From positions 31,720,669-31,784,668 of the forward strand of contig OX352762.1 in NCBI GenBank assembly GCA_947095585.1: DNA of 64,000 nucleotides, in the 5' to 3' direction. The translations under genes were made by a program, and so were the position numbers. A model generated the notes under the pieces. That model saw only the letters and a program-made list of their open reading frames with translations. It searched no databases and was not told where the DNA came from. Source of the DNA: Nephrocerus scutellatus (Eukaryota > Arthropoda > Insecta > Diptera > Pipunculidae). Below are positions 1 to 10,070 of the stretch, in pieces. The first letter of the stretch is position 1; each line of letters begins with the position of its first letter.

Positions 1-45
1 TATTTATATATAAATGTCCGGGGTAGAGACATCTATCAACAAAAA

Positions 46-195
46 ATAATAGCTGTATTTTATTTGGAATCCGAGTAAGGAATTCGAATGTCAAAACCAG
101 CCAAACAGCAGGTTTTCCAAATCCAAATTCGACAGTGCAATTGTTGTTGTAATTTCTTATTCCTCGGCAATTAAAATACAGCTAATATGTGATTG
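46..195. repeat. Small inverted-repeat MITE, copy 1
   Basis: About 150 bp that begins near AGCTGTATTTTATTTG and ends with its complement near 190. The ends form imperfect terminal inverted repeats of roughly 27 bp. The interior carries AGCCAAACAGCAGG and a TTGTTGTTG stretch. There is no coding capacity, so a non-autonomous DNA element (MITE) is the best description. At least four related copies lie in the inverted repeat at the right end (around 54,535-54,845 and 60,700-61,030). This copy has drifted most in its left terminal repeat. The parent transposon family is not recognisable from these ends. Confidence 0.7.
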
Positions 196-699
196 GGGCG
201 GCCATGAAAATCTGACATTTGCGATTTATATATGAAGAGCACAAAATAAAAGCAACAAAAGGACTGGTAAGTATTTATTATATTTAAATAAAAATAAATT
301 ATAATTTAACAAAATTTAAGTTTTTTTCATTTAACAAATAAGTTATTTATTTAAAACTCAAATAGAATGTATTGTGTAAAATCGTAATATTCAAAATTTA
401 TATTCCTCTCACAAAAATATTGAAATATTTTGGAAACTCAAAAAGGCCAATTCAAGAAGGCGAAGAAATTTTAAAAGTTGGCTGGATGCAAACTATAGGG
501 TTTGACCCAAATTCAATTCTGGTTGTCACATATTCGTCATGACATCGAGTCATCCATACTTGGTATACCAGTAAATAATTTTCTATCGTTATCCCACAAC
601 GACGTAATGTCCAAAAAAGTGCATATGTTTGCTTGGACAGCTTTTGAAATGGAAACAACGAGTAATGCCACAACAAAATAATTTGCTTGGGTGAGTAAA
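196..699. other. AT-rich stretch without a recognised feature
   Basis: I see no gene here. A short open frame on the minus strand (452-676) matches nothing I recognise and lacks the signs of a real exon. Base composition is that of ordinary AT-rich fly intergenic DNA. Confidence 0.5.
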
Positions 700-1850
700 A
701 TTATAGAGTTATGGCTAAACCGCAGCACAACCCGCATTTCTTTTTTTCAGAAAAATCCATTTTCCCAAGTGATTTGAAGGAGGTTTGGGGGTTAATTGAT
801 ACCATATAAAAGGTAATAAAAATACCTTCCATTTTAAAAAATTAGGCCAATCGAGCCACCTTCGGCAGTGGTAGAGCCAAATAACTGTTTTTTAAAAAAA
901 GGTAAAAAGAGGCGTGCTTAAAAGTGGGTGGGCCTCAATATTGGTAAAAAATTAAAGGTAAAAATTAGTTCTACACGGTCCTACTGTTTTTAGGGGCATG
1001 GCATAGTTTAAACGGAAGGTGGATAAATTTATATTCCATTAAATTACAAATGTAGGCACACTGTAAAATACTATGCGCTCAATGAATTTATATTTAAGTA
1101 GGAGTTATTCCTTTTAAAAGGCGTTTTTGGAAAGTATGGGCAGACTGTAAAATACTATGCGCTCAATGAATTTATATTTAAGTAGGAGTTCTTCCTTTTA
1201 AAAGGCGTTTTTGGAAAGTATGGGCACACTGTAAAATACTATGCGCTCAATGAATTTATATTTAAGTAGCAGTTCTTCCTTTTAAATGGCGTTTTTGGAA
1301 AGTATGGGCACACTCTAAAATAAGAATGTTTGGGGGTTAATTGGTATCGAATGAAAGGTATTACGGGTAAGTTATAACAAACAAAAAAACGGGACCAATC
1401 GGACCACCCTTGCAAGTGGTAGGGTAATTAGAGGGCGTGTTAAAAAGTGGGCTGACATAAATATTGGTACCAAAAAAAGGTTGACATTACCTCTATTTTT
1501 ATGGGTATGGCCCAATTTTAGTGGAACGTGCATCAGTTTGTATTGCTTTTATTTCCCATACGAAATTAGGTGCTATATGGCGAACAGCAGTATAACCCGC
1601 ATTTGGTGAATGGTTCCAGACACCACTCTAATGAAAGCCCTTATTGAGCACACCATGAAAACCGCATTTTTTCTCGGCGGTCACGGCCCTTTATGTAGGA
1701 GGGCCATACAAAGTTATGAAATTTTACACAAAAAACCATTTTCCCGAGTGTTTTACTTATCCACCTTCCGTTAAAATTATGCCACGCCCATAAAAACAGT
1801 ATGACCATACAGAACTAATTTTTACCTTTCATTTATAGTTCCCACGTCTA
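700..1850. mobile_element. Foldback-like repeat unit containing a tandem array
   Basis: Roughly 75 bp near 955-1,030 reappear in inverted orientation near 1,755-1,830, at around 85% identity by eye, enclosing the 84-bp tandem array. Shorter motifs also recur inside the unit, for example GGGGGTTAATTG at about 787 and 1,330, and ACCCGCATTT at about 730 and 1,595. Related sequence is seen at 50,846-51,170 and near 24,345. There is no coding capacity. This looks like a non-autonomous foldback-type element or a decayed repeat family; the true ends are not clear. Confidence 0.55.
1061..1312. repeat. 84-bp tandem repeat, three units
   Basis: Units start at 1,061, 1,145 and 1,229, with a fourth partial start at 1,313, so the period is exactly 84 bp. 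Units differ at only a few positions. Each contains CTGTAAAATACTATGCGCTC and the sequence CCTTTTAAAAGGCG, of which CCTTTTAAAAGG is a 12-bp palindrome. Single relatives of the unit occur near 24,350, 51,955 and 63,930. The unit-to-unit similarity implies recent expansion. Confidence 0.9.
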
Positions 1851-1893
1851 AAGTCCAAGACCTGCCGGAAATAAGCAGGAGTTATTTCTTCGA

Positions 1894-3740
1894 TTGCAAC
1901 AAGTCATTAAAGGAGGAAAGCAGCAAGCTAGTGAAGTGTTTTCACTTGAGACGGAGTTAGTGCAGCGAAAAACGGCTACTTCGGAAGAAAAGGGTGGAGT
2001 GCCAAACATGGAGGCGATGTTGCAAGTTCTAATGCAACAAATAAATATCCAGTTTGACCAGCAGAGAGAGCAAATGAACAGCAAGCTGGAGCGGCAAAGT
2101 GAACAATCGCAGCAACAGAGTCAGGAGAATAAACAGATGAATTTAGAATTGAGTTCCAAATGAAATGAAATGAAAGCTAAAGCCATCCTCGAATTTTGTT
2201 GGGCTACGCAAAAAAGAGGAGATCCAAAAATCAACCACTGTTCGCTTTAAAAACGAGAGAAGTAGCAGATTCGATTCTTCATTAAGATGTTTTAGATGTC
2301 ACAAACCTGGACATTTCTTTCGGGATTGCAAGGAGCTGAACACTGGAAACATTATGAGACAGCCTGTGAATGGTGTCAATAATCTGGAAATATCACGGCG
2401 GATAGATGCACAACATTTGGCTTTGCTAGGCAAAGGTTGAAGAAGACAGGGGAATGTCCCAGGGTCACAATACGGAGTAGAAATCTTGGAAGGGATTGCA
2501 ACAGTTTGGTTGTTAATGGTATATTGGAGAGAAGGCCTTGCGATTTTATTCTAGACATAGGAGCTTCCAGATCAATTGTAAGTCCTGAAATGGTGTCTGG
2601 AGAGAAAGAAAGAAAGTGCATCACTACAAGTTGAGGACAGCTGTAGGAGAGGCTGCAGCCGTTAAGGGTGAACGTTTCTTTACAGTCGAGTTTGGAGGAT
2701 TAAGGTTTCGACATCGGTTTATTGTTGCCCGTATGGAAGATGAATGCATACTTTATGATGGCGCACCATATGTCAATTGATTAGAGAAAGCAAGTACTTC
2801 TGGCGTAATCTCCAAATTCCGCTCAGCATGACAGGCAATCACAATGGTGGATCATTCAGGAAGTGCTGTGTCCCTGAGTACAAAAACAATAAAAGACCGG
2901 AAAATCAGAAATGCTCAGTTGTTTCACGAACCCGATCCAGCAGATGAAAGATCATTTGACAAAAAAGCAGCTTAGGGAAGAACAAGAGCAGGACGATTCA
3001 ATTGGTCGATTGATGAAGCAAGAGCAGTGGTACAAAATTACAACCGCAAGTCCAACAGTAAAAAGTTACTGGACTCAATGGCAGTCATCGAGATTCAAAG
3101 ATGGACTACTAGTAAGGAAATGGGAATCTGCCGATGGTCGGTATTACAAATCAAAGGTAGTGTTACCAACGAATTTGGTGAACACAGTTCTTCACGATGC
3201 ACACAGTGGAACATCAGGCAAACATTTGGGAATTAAAAGTACACTAGATGAAGTAAGAAGTCGATTCTTTTGGGTCAATTGTCGCAGAGATGTTTCATGT
3301 TTTCATGTTGAAAACTGGTGCCGAACGTGTGCGAAATGTGCTGCAAGAAGAGAACTGCAACAAAGAGCTAGAGGGAAAACGCATCGATACAAAATTGTAG
3401 CGCTACTAGTTGGGAAATATGCAAAGGATTCCGATCGAAGACCAATGGTGATTAATGGCCATAGATAAGTAAAGAACAACGTCGTGAATGGTAACGAAGG
3501 AATGAAAACAAAGAATCACCTGCGTGCGAACTATAAAAAATTGCGAGAAGGAGACTTCGTTTGGCTATACAACTCCAAGACAAGACGAGGAAAATTACAG
3601 AAACCACAGCAAGAGGAACAACGTCGCAGTATATTAGATTCAACAAAACCCCAGATGTCAAAAGGTAGTTTTGACAACATTGACAAGGTACAACATCAGA
3701 AGGAGTGCTGAATTTGTTCGGGACGGAAGAATTAAGGTGA
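1894..3740 (+). pseudogene. Ty3/gypsy retrotransposon gag-pol relic
   Basis: Broken coding pieces run in the expected gypsy order. First comes a Gln-rich coiled gag segment (1,894-2,163). A CCHC zinc knuckle follows at 2,288-2,329 (CFRC, then GHFFRDC). An aspartic-protease remnant around 2,535-2,600 has its active-site triad changed to DIGA. An integrase zinc-binding domain with H-H-C-C spacing lies around 3,190-3,360, and a basic integrase C-terminus at 3,500-3,630. Reverse transcriptase and RNase H, which should sit between protease and integrase, are absent, so more than 1.5 kb has been deleted. Stops and frameshifts occur throughout. It is followed by a purine-rich tract and an LTR, which supports a single decayed element on the plus strand. 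Confidence 0.8.
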
Positions 3741-3746
3741 GGGTAA

Positions 3747-4310
3747 TGTTACGAAAAGTAGTTAGTAGTGCATATAATAGAATTAGAATCCTAAGATAAA
3801 TCCCAATGTAAATACTGCATACTAAAAATAAACACTTTTATGTAGCATACTTTTAGGCGGTAAGACTTTAGATTATTTGAAATTTGAAATGTAACCGCCT
3901 GCAAGTTTGAATCATTGGTCTGGTCAAACAAGAAGTCAAACCGGTTTGTGCGGTTTGCCCGGTTTTTGTAAAAGAACATGATTGAACATGTAGTCTATTT
4001 TTAGAAGATGACTAATTACTTATATTATACATATAAGTATCGTTTGTTGTAAATAAGGGAATAAGGCTACAATTTTCTGGTCTTTTCTCGATATTTCTGT
4101 CTACAATATTGAAAGTTTCTGGAAGCTTTTTAATGAGTATAAAAGGTGGCGTTCACTTCAGAGAATTCATTAGTTAATTGGAATTTATTCCAGTGAAGTT
4201 GTAAAAGTTCTTGCAAAGTGATTAAGCTACTACCTAAGAGATTTAGTGTAAAGTACAAGTGTTCTTGTGTACGTTTAAAGTTGTCATCATCATCATCGTG
4301 TCCTGTAACC
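3747..4310 (+). repeat. 3' LTR of the gypsy relic
   Basis: It starts with TGTTACGAAAAG directly after the purine-rich GGTGAGGGTAA, the usual polypurine-tract to LTR junction. It contains AATAAA at 3,827-3,832 and a TATAAAA box at 4,138-4,144. The right edge is a guess, placed near the ATCATCATCATC run, because no second LTR is present for comparison. Confidence 0.65.
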
Positions 4311-5098
4311 CCGGTTTGGGCATAGGAAAAAGGTGACCTCTTGGGGACTCATTTCCAGTTGTTGTCATAGTTCATGTATTTGCATATATCCTTCCACCAT
4401 GGTGTTTTCCGAGATACGATTAATAACATACATAAGCTCAGATTTGACAGGCACACCCGCCCTTTGTATGGTCAAAATCATAACTGATCGAGGCCTCCCA
4501 CTATGGGAAAACGTCTGTTTTCTACCTTTTGTAGCCGCCCAATATAGGATTACAGACGCTACTTGCTGCTGCCGTTGGCCTTTCAAGATAGGCTCCTCCG
4601 CCACCAGACGACGCATGACCTGATCCTGATTACAATACAGACGAAGATGAAGTATATGTAGAAAATTTGGATGCCGATTAAGTTTCCAATTATCTTCCCG
4701 AAAATATTGCTCCTTTTAAGAGTGATGAATGATAATCACTTTAAAAAAGAGTGATATTTTTATAATAATAACTAAGCAATTTATTCGAGGAAAGCTGGTG
4801 CGTTTTGGTTTCAAAAATTGGATGTTGACTAGTAGTTGTGGCTCCTTATATTATTTTGACACCTACTGCGAATCTTAAAATGTGAGCCCTGAAACAATTA
4901 CTGCTAGAATCTTGAGTTTTTTCAAGATTTATTAGAAACGATAAAATATTCTCTTATGTTATGTTATGCCAAATGTTATGAAACAATGCACTTACCGCTA
5001 GAATCTTGAGTTGTTTAAGATTTATTAGAAACGATAACATATCCTACGGATCACATTTTATATTTTAATAATTTTTTTGAATCTAGTTAAATTGTTTA
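4311..5098. other. No clear gene; possible decayed transposase scrap
   Basis: A minus-strand frame at 4,365-4,616 (83 codons, no stops) is the only notable coding stretch. Its central part faintly recalls the DNA-binding region of pogo/CENP-B-type transposases, but I cannot point to a diagnostic motif. Two near-identical 30-bp segments (TCTTGAGTT with AGATTTATTAGAAACGATA) repeat at about 4,912 and 5,001. The rest is AT-rich and featureless. Confidence 0.3.
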
Positions 5099-5990
5099 AG
5101 AAATAAAAAAAACAACCCATAAAAATTAAAATTTTTCATCTAAATTCTCTAATCGCAGAAATTGATATGGGAGCCCCTCGATCCTGGGCCATTTTTTTTA
5201 TTGTAGGAGAAAATCATCGAAACAAACATTTGACATCAGATGTTAAAATTGAAAAAGCTCAGATCATTTTATTCTGAGCACTTAGAGCACGCTCATACTC
5301 TGAGCAAATAAGAAACACGAACATTTATCTTGAGAACTCTTTGACTGCTCTGAACTAATTTATGAAAACGCCAAATGACAGAATATTGTGAAAACTTGTT
5401 GTTCTATCTGTAAGTTGATATCGACAACAAAAAAAACGACATCAATAAAAATACAATTCAGTAAATAAAAATGTAAGTTGAAGTAAGCATAAAACATGTA
5501 TGTCTCGTTTCATTTGCTGGGTTCATTTGTGCGTGCGCTAAGATTTCTCTCTCTCTCTCCACCACCACCAAAACCATGCAGCGCAGCCGACTGCGCAGCA
5601 CACACCGCACACAGTCCATAAAGGGCGACGAATATCTGATGCCAGTACAGATATTTAAAAAATGTATAAGGGCCTTGCGGCCGAACCCGGGTCCCGATCA
5701 CTAAATCGAAAAAGTATTGTTAATTGGGTATACACATGTGTGTAAAATTTGAAAAAAAAAAAAAAAAATTTTTAAAATTTTTGTTTGGGAGCCCCCCGAC
5801 CCCGCAGCCCGAAGGGCCTCAAAATTTAATAGAAAGTGTTGTCTCCGGAAATACACATGTGTGCAAAATTTCAATAAAATCGGGCCATGGGAAGTGGGTT
5901 AAAAATTGATCGCAAGAATCCACGACAGACGACCGACGACCGACGACCCACGGGCAAGTGAAGTTAATATAGAGAATTTAAAAAGGGGAA
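5099..5990 (+). repeat. Dispersed ~120-bp-repeat element, block 1
   Basis: It opens with ACAACCCATAAAAATTAAAA and AAATTCTCTAA near 5,115-5,155 and closes with TATAGAGAATTTAAAAAG near 5,971. The interior carries ACACATGTGTG near 5,732 and 5,852, followed by AAATTTGAA, then AAGTGGGTTAAAAATTGATC and a short CGACGACC repeat. The same framework recurs at 17,107, 31,743, 53,705 (reverse) and 61,430. Unrelated AT-rich DNA between about 5,200 and 5,690, with a CTCTCTCT run at about 5,548, appears to have entered this copy. It is non-coding and probably mobile; its class is unknown. Confidence 0.6.
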
Positions 5991-6931
5991 CTTTTATTTA
6001 TAAATACGACATCAACAATCGAATACTTTTTGGTCAAATTGTCAAGTCAATAGCATCGTTGTAATGTGCTAACCAATTTCGATACTGTTGAACCATTGCA
6101 AAATGTAAATCGTTGGTCAAAGGAGAAAAAGCAAAGAGTAAAAGTTAAAACCAGTAGAGCGTTGTAACGGAGTTATCCCAGCCAGGGTAAACTCAAGGTG
6201 ACCAGGGTTCAAATTAAATATGGTCGTTACAATAAGTTTTATATTTGTGGGACTTTCAATTAAATTTAGTCTTTATTTCTCTACTTAATTTGTATAGGTG
6301 TTTACAATTCAGATTATATGCTAGATGTGTAGATAATGCGGTGTATAATCCTGTATGAACCTTTGCGATGTGTGCCTGTGTGCGTGAGTCTCTATGCGAG
6401 AGCCTTTGTAAGCCTTTGTTCGTAAGCTTGAGTCTAGCGTGACCCGTGAGCGATGCGTGAGCGTGAGCCCAAGTCTAGCGTGAACCTTGAGCGACGTGAG
6501 CCATGATGTCGTGAGTCCCGAGAGACGTGAGCCTTGAGCGACACCTCGACGTGTACCTTAAACGAGCGTGAGCGTAGCGAGCGTTAGACGAACCATAGGG
6601 TCAACGATGATAGCGAGGACAGCGAAAGAATAGACAGCGACAAGCTGAGAGTACCAGCGTAACAGCCCGTGGGGCAATAGCACAGAGAAGTTACGTCGTA
6701 CGGCGGTGAATGCAGCGACGTCGACAGAGAAAAGCAGGGAAAAACGTTGGCAGCGGTAAGCTGAGATGACAAAATTTCTGAGTGACGTGTTGGGCGGTGA
6801 TGGGCCAGTTCGGTGGCATGATGTTATTTTGGGTATCTTTGATATTGGTACCTATTTCTTGAGCACTGCGTGGGTACAGGGTGCATCCAATGTTTAAGTT
6901 TTAGAAAAAAAAAAACTAGAAAACTTCGGTG
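5991..6931. other. Gene-free stretch with degenerate GTGAGC repeats
   Basis: Between about 6,360 and 6,600 many variants of GTGAGC and GCGTGAGC recur without fixed spacing, giving a GC-rich island in AT-rich surroundings. The flanks show nothing I can identify. No plausible exon is present. Confidence 0.5.
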
Positions 6932-7360
6932 TTAATTTTTCTTTATTTGTAATTTTTTTTGTGAGAAAATTGGTTCACTCGAATTTTTCCTCATAATGTT
7001 GCCCACGAAATTCGTACTGCCGGTTACTAAGAATTTCGTTGGTTTCAGATATTTAATGAGCTGAAAATTGATCAGCATTTCCATGACCTTGGAAATAATG
7101 GATGTAAGTGCTATGGGTCGGTACGAAGAGACGAGCCGTCGTCTCCCTTTTTTTGGGTATGGGTTGGACAAAGGCTGTTTTCCAACTTCTCGGGAAGAGT
7201 CCAAAAGAATAGGAGAGATGAAAAAGCTTACGCAATGGTAATGCCAGCTTGGAAGAACACCTCTTCAGAACTAATGGGGAAATACCATCTTTGTGAATGA
7301 TTTGCGAATGTTGAGATCGTTTAAAACTCTAGCAACTCTAAAAACTTTGTCATAATTCAT
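6932..7360 (-). pseudogene. Jockey-like LINE reverse transcriptase fragment
   Basis: Two overlapping minus-strand frames together carry the N-terminal RT landmarks in order: a LPRSWKTAFVQPIPKK-like box, then SYRPIALTS and KVMEMLINFQL. These are the standard jockey-clade motifs. The frame shifts within 'PIPKK', and the catalytic palm is missing. The same family, with the segment LFPRSRKTAFVQPIPKK, is present in both arms of the inverted repeat (about 59,020 and 56,540), so this is a third, older copy. Confidence 0.8.
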
Positions 7361-7659
7361 ATTTTTTGTCTAGCCGGCACATTAAATAGGTGCCGGTATT
7401 AGAATACTTGTGCGATTTTAGGGCTCCGTACACTAATAAAACTTTGTCTTCGTGGAGTAATAAATGTTTATTGTCAATTTATCTCTTGTTAGTAATAAAA
7501 ATTACTCTTGTTCTCTGACTTGCTACTGAAACTGAAATCGCATGACACAAATAATATTTATACTACATATTATTATACATATATATAATATTTAATATAC
7601 ACCGATAACAGCCGATAATTGACGTAGCCCACAGACTATTTTGACATATTGCTCATTTT
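7361..7659. other. AT-rich spacer
   Basis: No gene or repeat recognised. It ends in a run of TATA-rich sequence around 7,565-7,600. Confidence 0.4.
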
Positions 7660-8069
7660 GTGCAATATTTATAAACCCACAAAGGTATGAGCGGTGTTGA
7701 CCTGCATGGTGTCAATGCTTACAAAATTAAAATTCGAGATAAAAAGTTGTGGTGGTGTCTGTACTTGGATGGTGAATTCATCTATAGTAAATGCATGGAA
7801 ACTTTACGAGCTGGCAGTAGATCCTAAAGAAGATTAGCTCCCTTTCAAAGTAAGTTAAGCACGACACTTCCTTAGGAATTATAGGAATTATACCATAAAT
7901 ACTAATAGTTCCAAACATCTGTTACACTGAATAGAACAGATGTTCGTTGGCTGAAGAACCGCATTTTCCTAAAAGAATTAAGAAACCACTTAGATGCAGA
8001 ATTTGCCATAGCCGAATACGATGGATATGCGAGCTTTGTTCTATTCCTCTTTGCGTAGAAAAATATTAG
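7660..8069 (+). pseudogene. piggyBac-like transposase, C-terminal fragment
   Basis: From about 7,687 the frame reads MSGVDLHG followed by KIKIRDKKLWW, the pattern of piggyBac-type transposases just after the last catalytic region (GGVDLHD, then RSKKWWW). After a frame break, 7,965-8,066 encodes a cysteine-rich end with CRIC, then WICELC and LCVEKY before TAG at 8,067-8,069. This matches the zinc-binding C-terminal domain of the family. Nothing of the catalytic core upstream is visible. Terminal repeats were not found, so this is a decayed piece and not a mobile copy. Confidence 0.75.
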
Positions 8070-9083
8070 ATTATGGAATTTACCCTCGCTTGGGCACAGC
8101 TTTAGATCACCTTTAAAAAAATTATTTTTTTTTCAAATTTACTTATTTTAATAAAAGTTATAAGGTACCTACTGAATTTTTTTAATTTTAAAGAATGTTG
8201 GTATTAAATTGGTTAACCGAACACCACTGGATTTTCATTTTATTTTATTTAATTAACATTTACAATAAATTCAATTTTATAAATAAATTAAGAACAATAA
8301 AATAAGACATATTTTTTGACGCCCTTTTTTGCTCTTTCTTTGATTAACACTGACATTTATCTGAAGTGAAGAATAACGTTCAAACAGTCTCTTCACTTCA
8401 ATTAACTCAATTGAAGTGAAGAGTCGCTCAATTAACAGAAGAGAAATGTTGTACTCTACAGTTAATCGTACGCGGATTCTATATTTTGCTTATTTCTTTC
8501 CTTATTTTGTGTAATGAAATATTTTCTAAACTGAAAGCAGTATATGCTGTATTGCTTTGGCTAATCCAGCTTGGCTTACAACAACAATCGCATAAGTATA
8601 AAGCCGAAAATAAATCCAAAAAGTTTTTATGATTTATAACTAAAGCCATTTTTTAGTTATAGCGCTCACCGTAAGGCGGTGTTTTGTTTAACACGCATTG
8701 AAAAACGATTTAAATAATTCTACAACTTTTGAGATGAGTAACATTGACATTTATATGTAGTGAAGAATACCAATCGAACAATCTCTTCAATAACGTAGAT
8801 CTAGCTCAGATTTTTTGTAGGAAAGTCGAACACGAAATGTGTGTTATTAAGCCAAAACCTTTTCTATAGAAAGCCCAACTGTTCCGATCGTACACAGGTA
8901 CATGCTTAGATTTATACCAAACGTATTTGTATTAGTAATCAACTAAAGAGCAAAATCCATATAAAATTTTTCTGTTTCCCACTACCGCATCTTACGTCAG
9001 GGTTTTTCAGTCAATACGTCACGTGTATTAGAGTGACTGAAACTGCATTCATTCAAAAGTAAATTTTATAGAGTGCAGACGTC
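8070..9083. repeat. Repeat-bearing spacer with a long hairpin
   Basis: A block of about 45 bp containing TGACATTTAT and GTGAAGAATA at 8,351 recurs about 396 bp later at 8,747. The first copy runs into a perfect hairpin at 8,389-8,423: CTCTTCACTTCAATT, a 5-nt loop and the exact complement. No coding sequence was recognised. It may be the remains of a MITE. Confidence 0.5.
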
Positions 9084-9430
9084 ATGGCGAAAAACACCGA
9101 AAGAAATTTTGTTATTGAGTTCATCGAATTTTACCGCACTTTATCTGCGTTATGGGATATAAGGAGCAACGAATATAGCAACTTAAGTATTAAGGGAGGA
9201 GCAGAATCAGCAATTAGTGGAGAAATACCGGGAAAGATACCCAAATGCTGATAGAAAAGAAGTTGCTAAAAAAATAAATATGATACGCAGCAACTACAAG
9301 CGCGAGATAAAACGCTTAACTGCAATCACTGCCAAAATTATTTTATCCGCTTCTGAAAAATGTATGATTGAAAAGTATGCAGGTACTGCACACGTACATG
9401 AGGATGATGTAAGGAATGCAGTAACGTGTC
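9084..9430 (+). pseudogene. MADF-domain protein relic
   Basis: From ATG 9,084 the frame reads a helix with FIEFYRTLSALWDIRS, then after about 9,190 the match continues in another frame with VEKYRERYPNADRKEV, INMIRSNYKREIKRL. Joined, this has the layout of a MADF (Myb/SANT-like) DNA-binding domain: L-W at the end of helix 1, an N-Y/R-x-E helix at the end. The shift is explained by one extra G in a GGG run near 9,194-9,197, so the domain is broken. MADF domains occur both in host regulators and in accessory proteins of PIF/Harbinger transposons; here the latter source seems likely because no other exons follow. The similarity stops by about 9,430. Confidence 0.6.
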
Positions 9431-9439
9431 GGGGCCGCT

Positions 9440-9800
9440 TTAAAGTAGCTATTGTAAGGAGCAGTACATTACCAAAAATATACAGATCTGTTAGAGGGGA
9501 ATTTCGATCTACCTTATGTTGGATTTTTGTTATTTTAGATATCTACGCTCGAGCTCAATTTTTTTTTCGAAAAATCGAACACGAAAGCCGAGAATCTTTT
9601 GTTTACATTGTTTAGTTGTGTTGTTGTTGTTGCAGTTAATTAAAAGAGTGGTAAAACTCCCAAAATATCAAGATCTGTTAGAGGGGAAATCCGATCTACC
9701 GTAGATTGGTTTTTTGGTAAAAACGAACAACTTGACAGCCAAAAAATCAATCTGCGCCAGATTTTTTGTAAAAAAAACGTATTAGATTGGTTTTTTAGAG
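9440..9800. repeat. Imperfect direct repeat around AGATCTGTTAGAGGGGAA
   Basis: The segment with AGATCTGTTAGAGGGGAA and CGATCTACC occurs at about 9,483 and again at about 9,670, some 187 bp apart. A second pair with TTAGATTGG and TTTTTT appears at about 9,705 and 9,783. Probably a small local duplication of a decayed element directly upstream of POFUT1. Confidence 0.5.
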
Positions 9801-10070
9801 AAAACGAAAAACGTGAAACACAAAAAAATAAATCTGAACCAGATTTTTAATGAAAAAAATGAAAATTGTTACGAATGTCATTTTATAGTAATTTTTGTTT
9901 TATTTTTCAAGCCAATTGAACGCGGTAGATATCGTACGATATTTATATGGCTTTTTTTTACTCGGACATGGGGAATAGTAAACAAAACTTGCAGCTTTGG
10001 TATTTGGAATTTGGATACCGGTAACATACATATAAATATAACCATATAACCATATTTGTGACTTTAAAAA

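Noticed and set aside
1061..1312. CRISPR-like array
   Set aside because: The 84-bp units are contiguous without unique spacers, and the DNA is from an animal genome; an ordinary tandem repeat.
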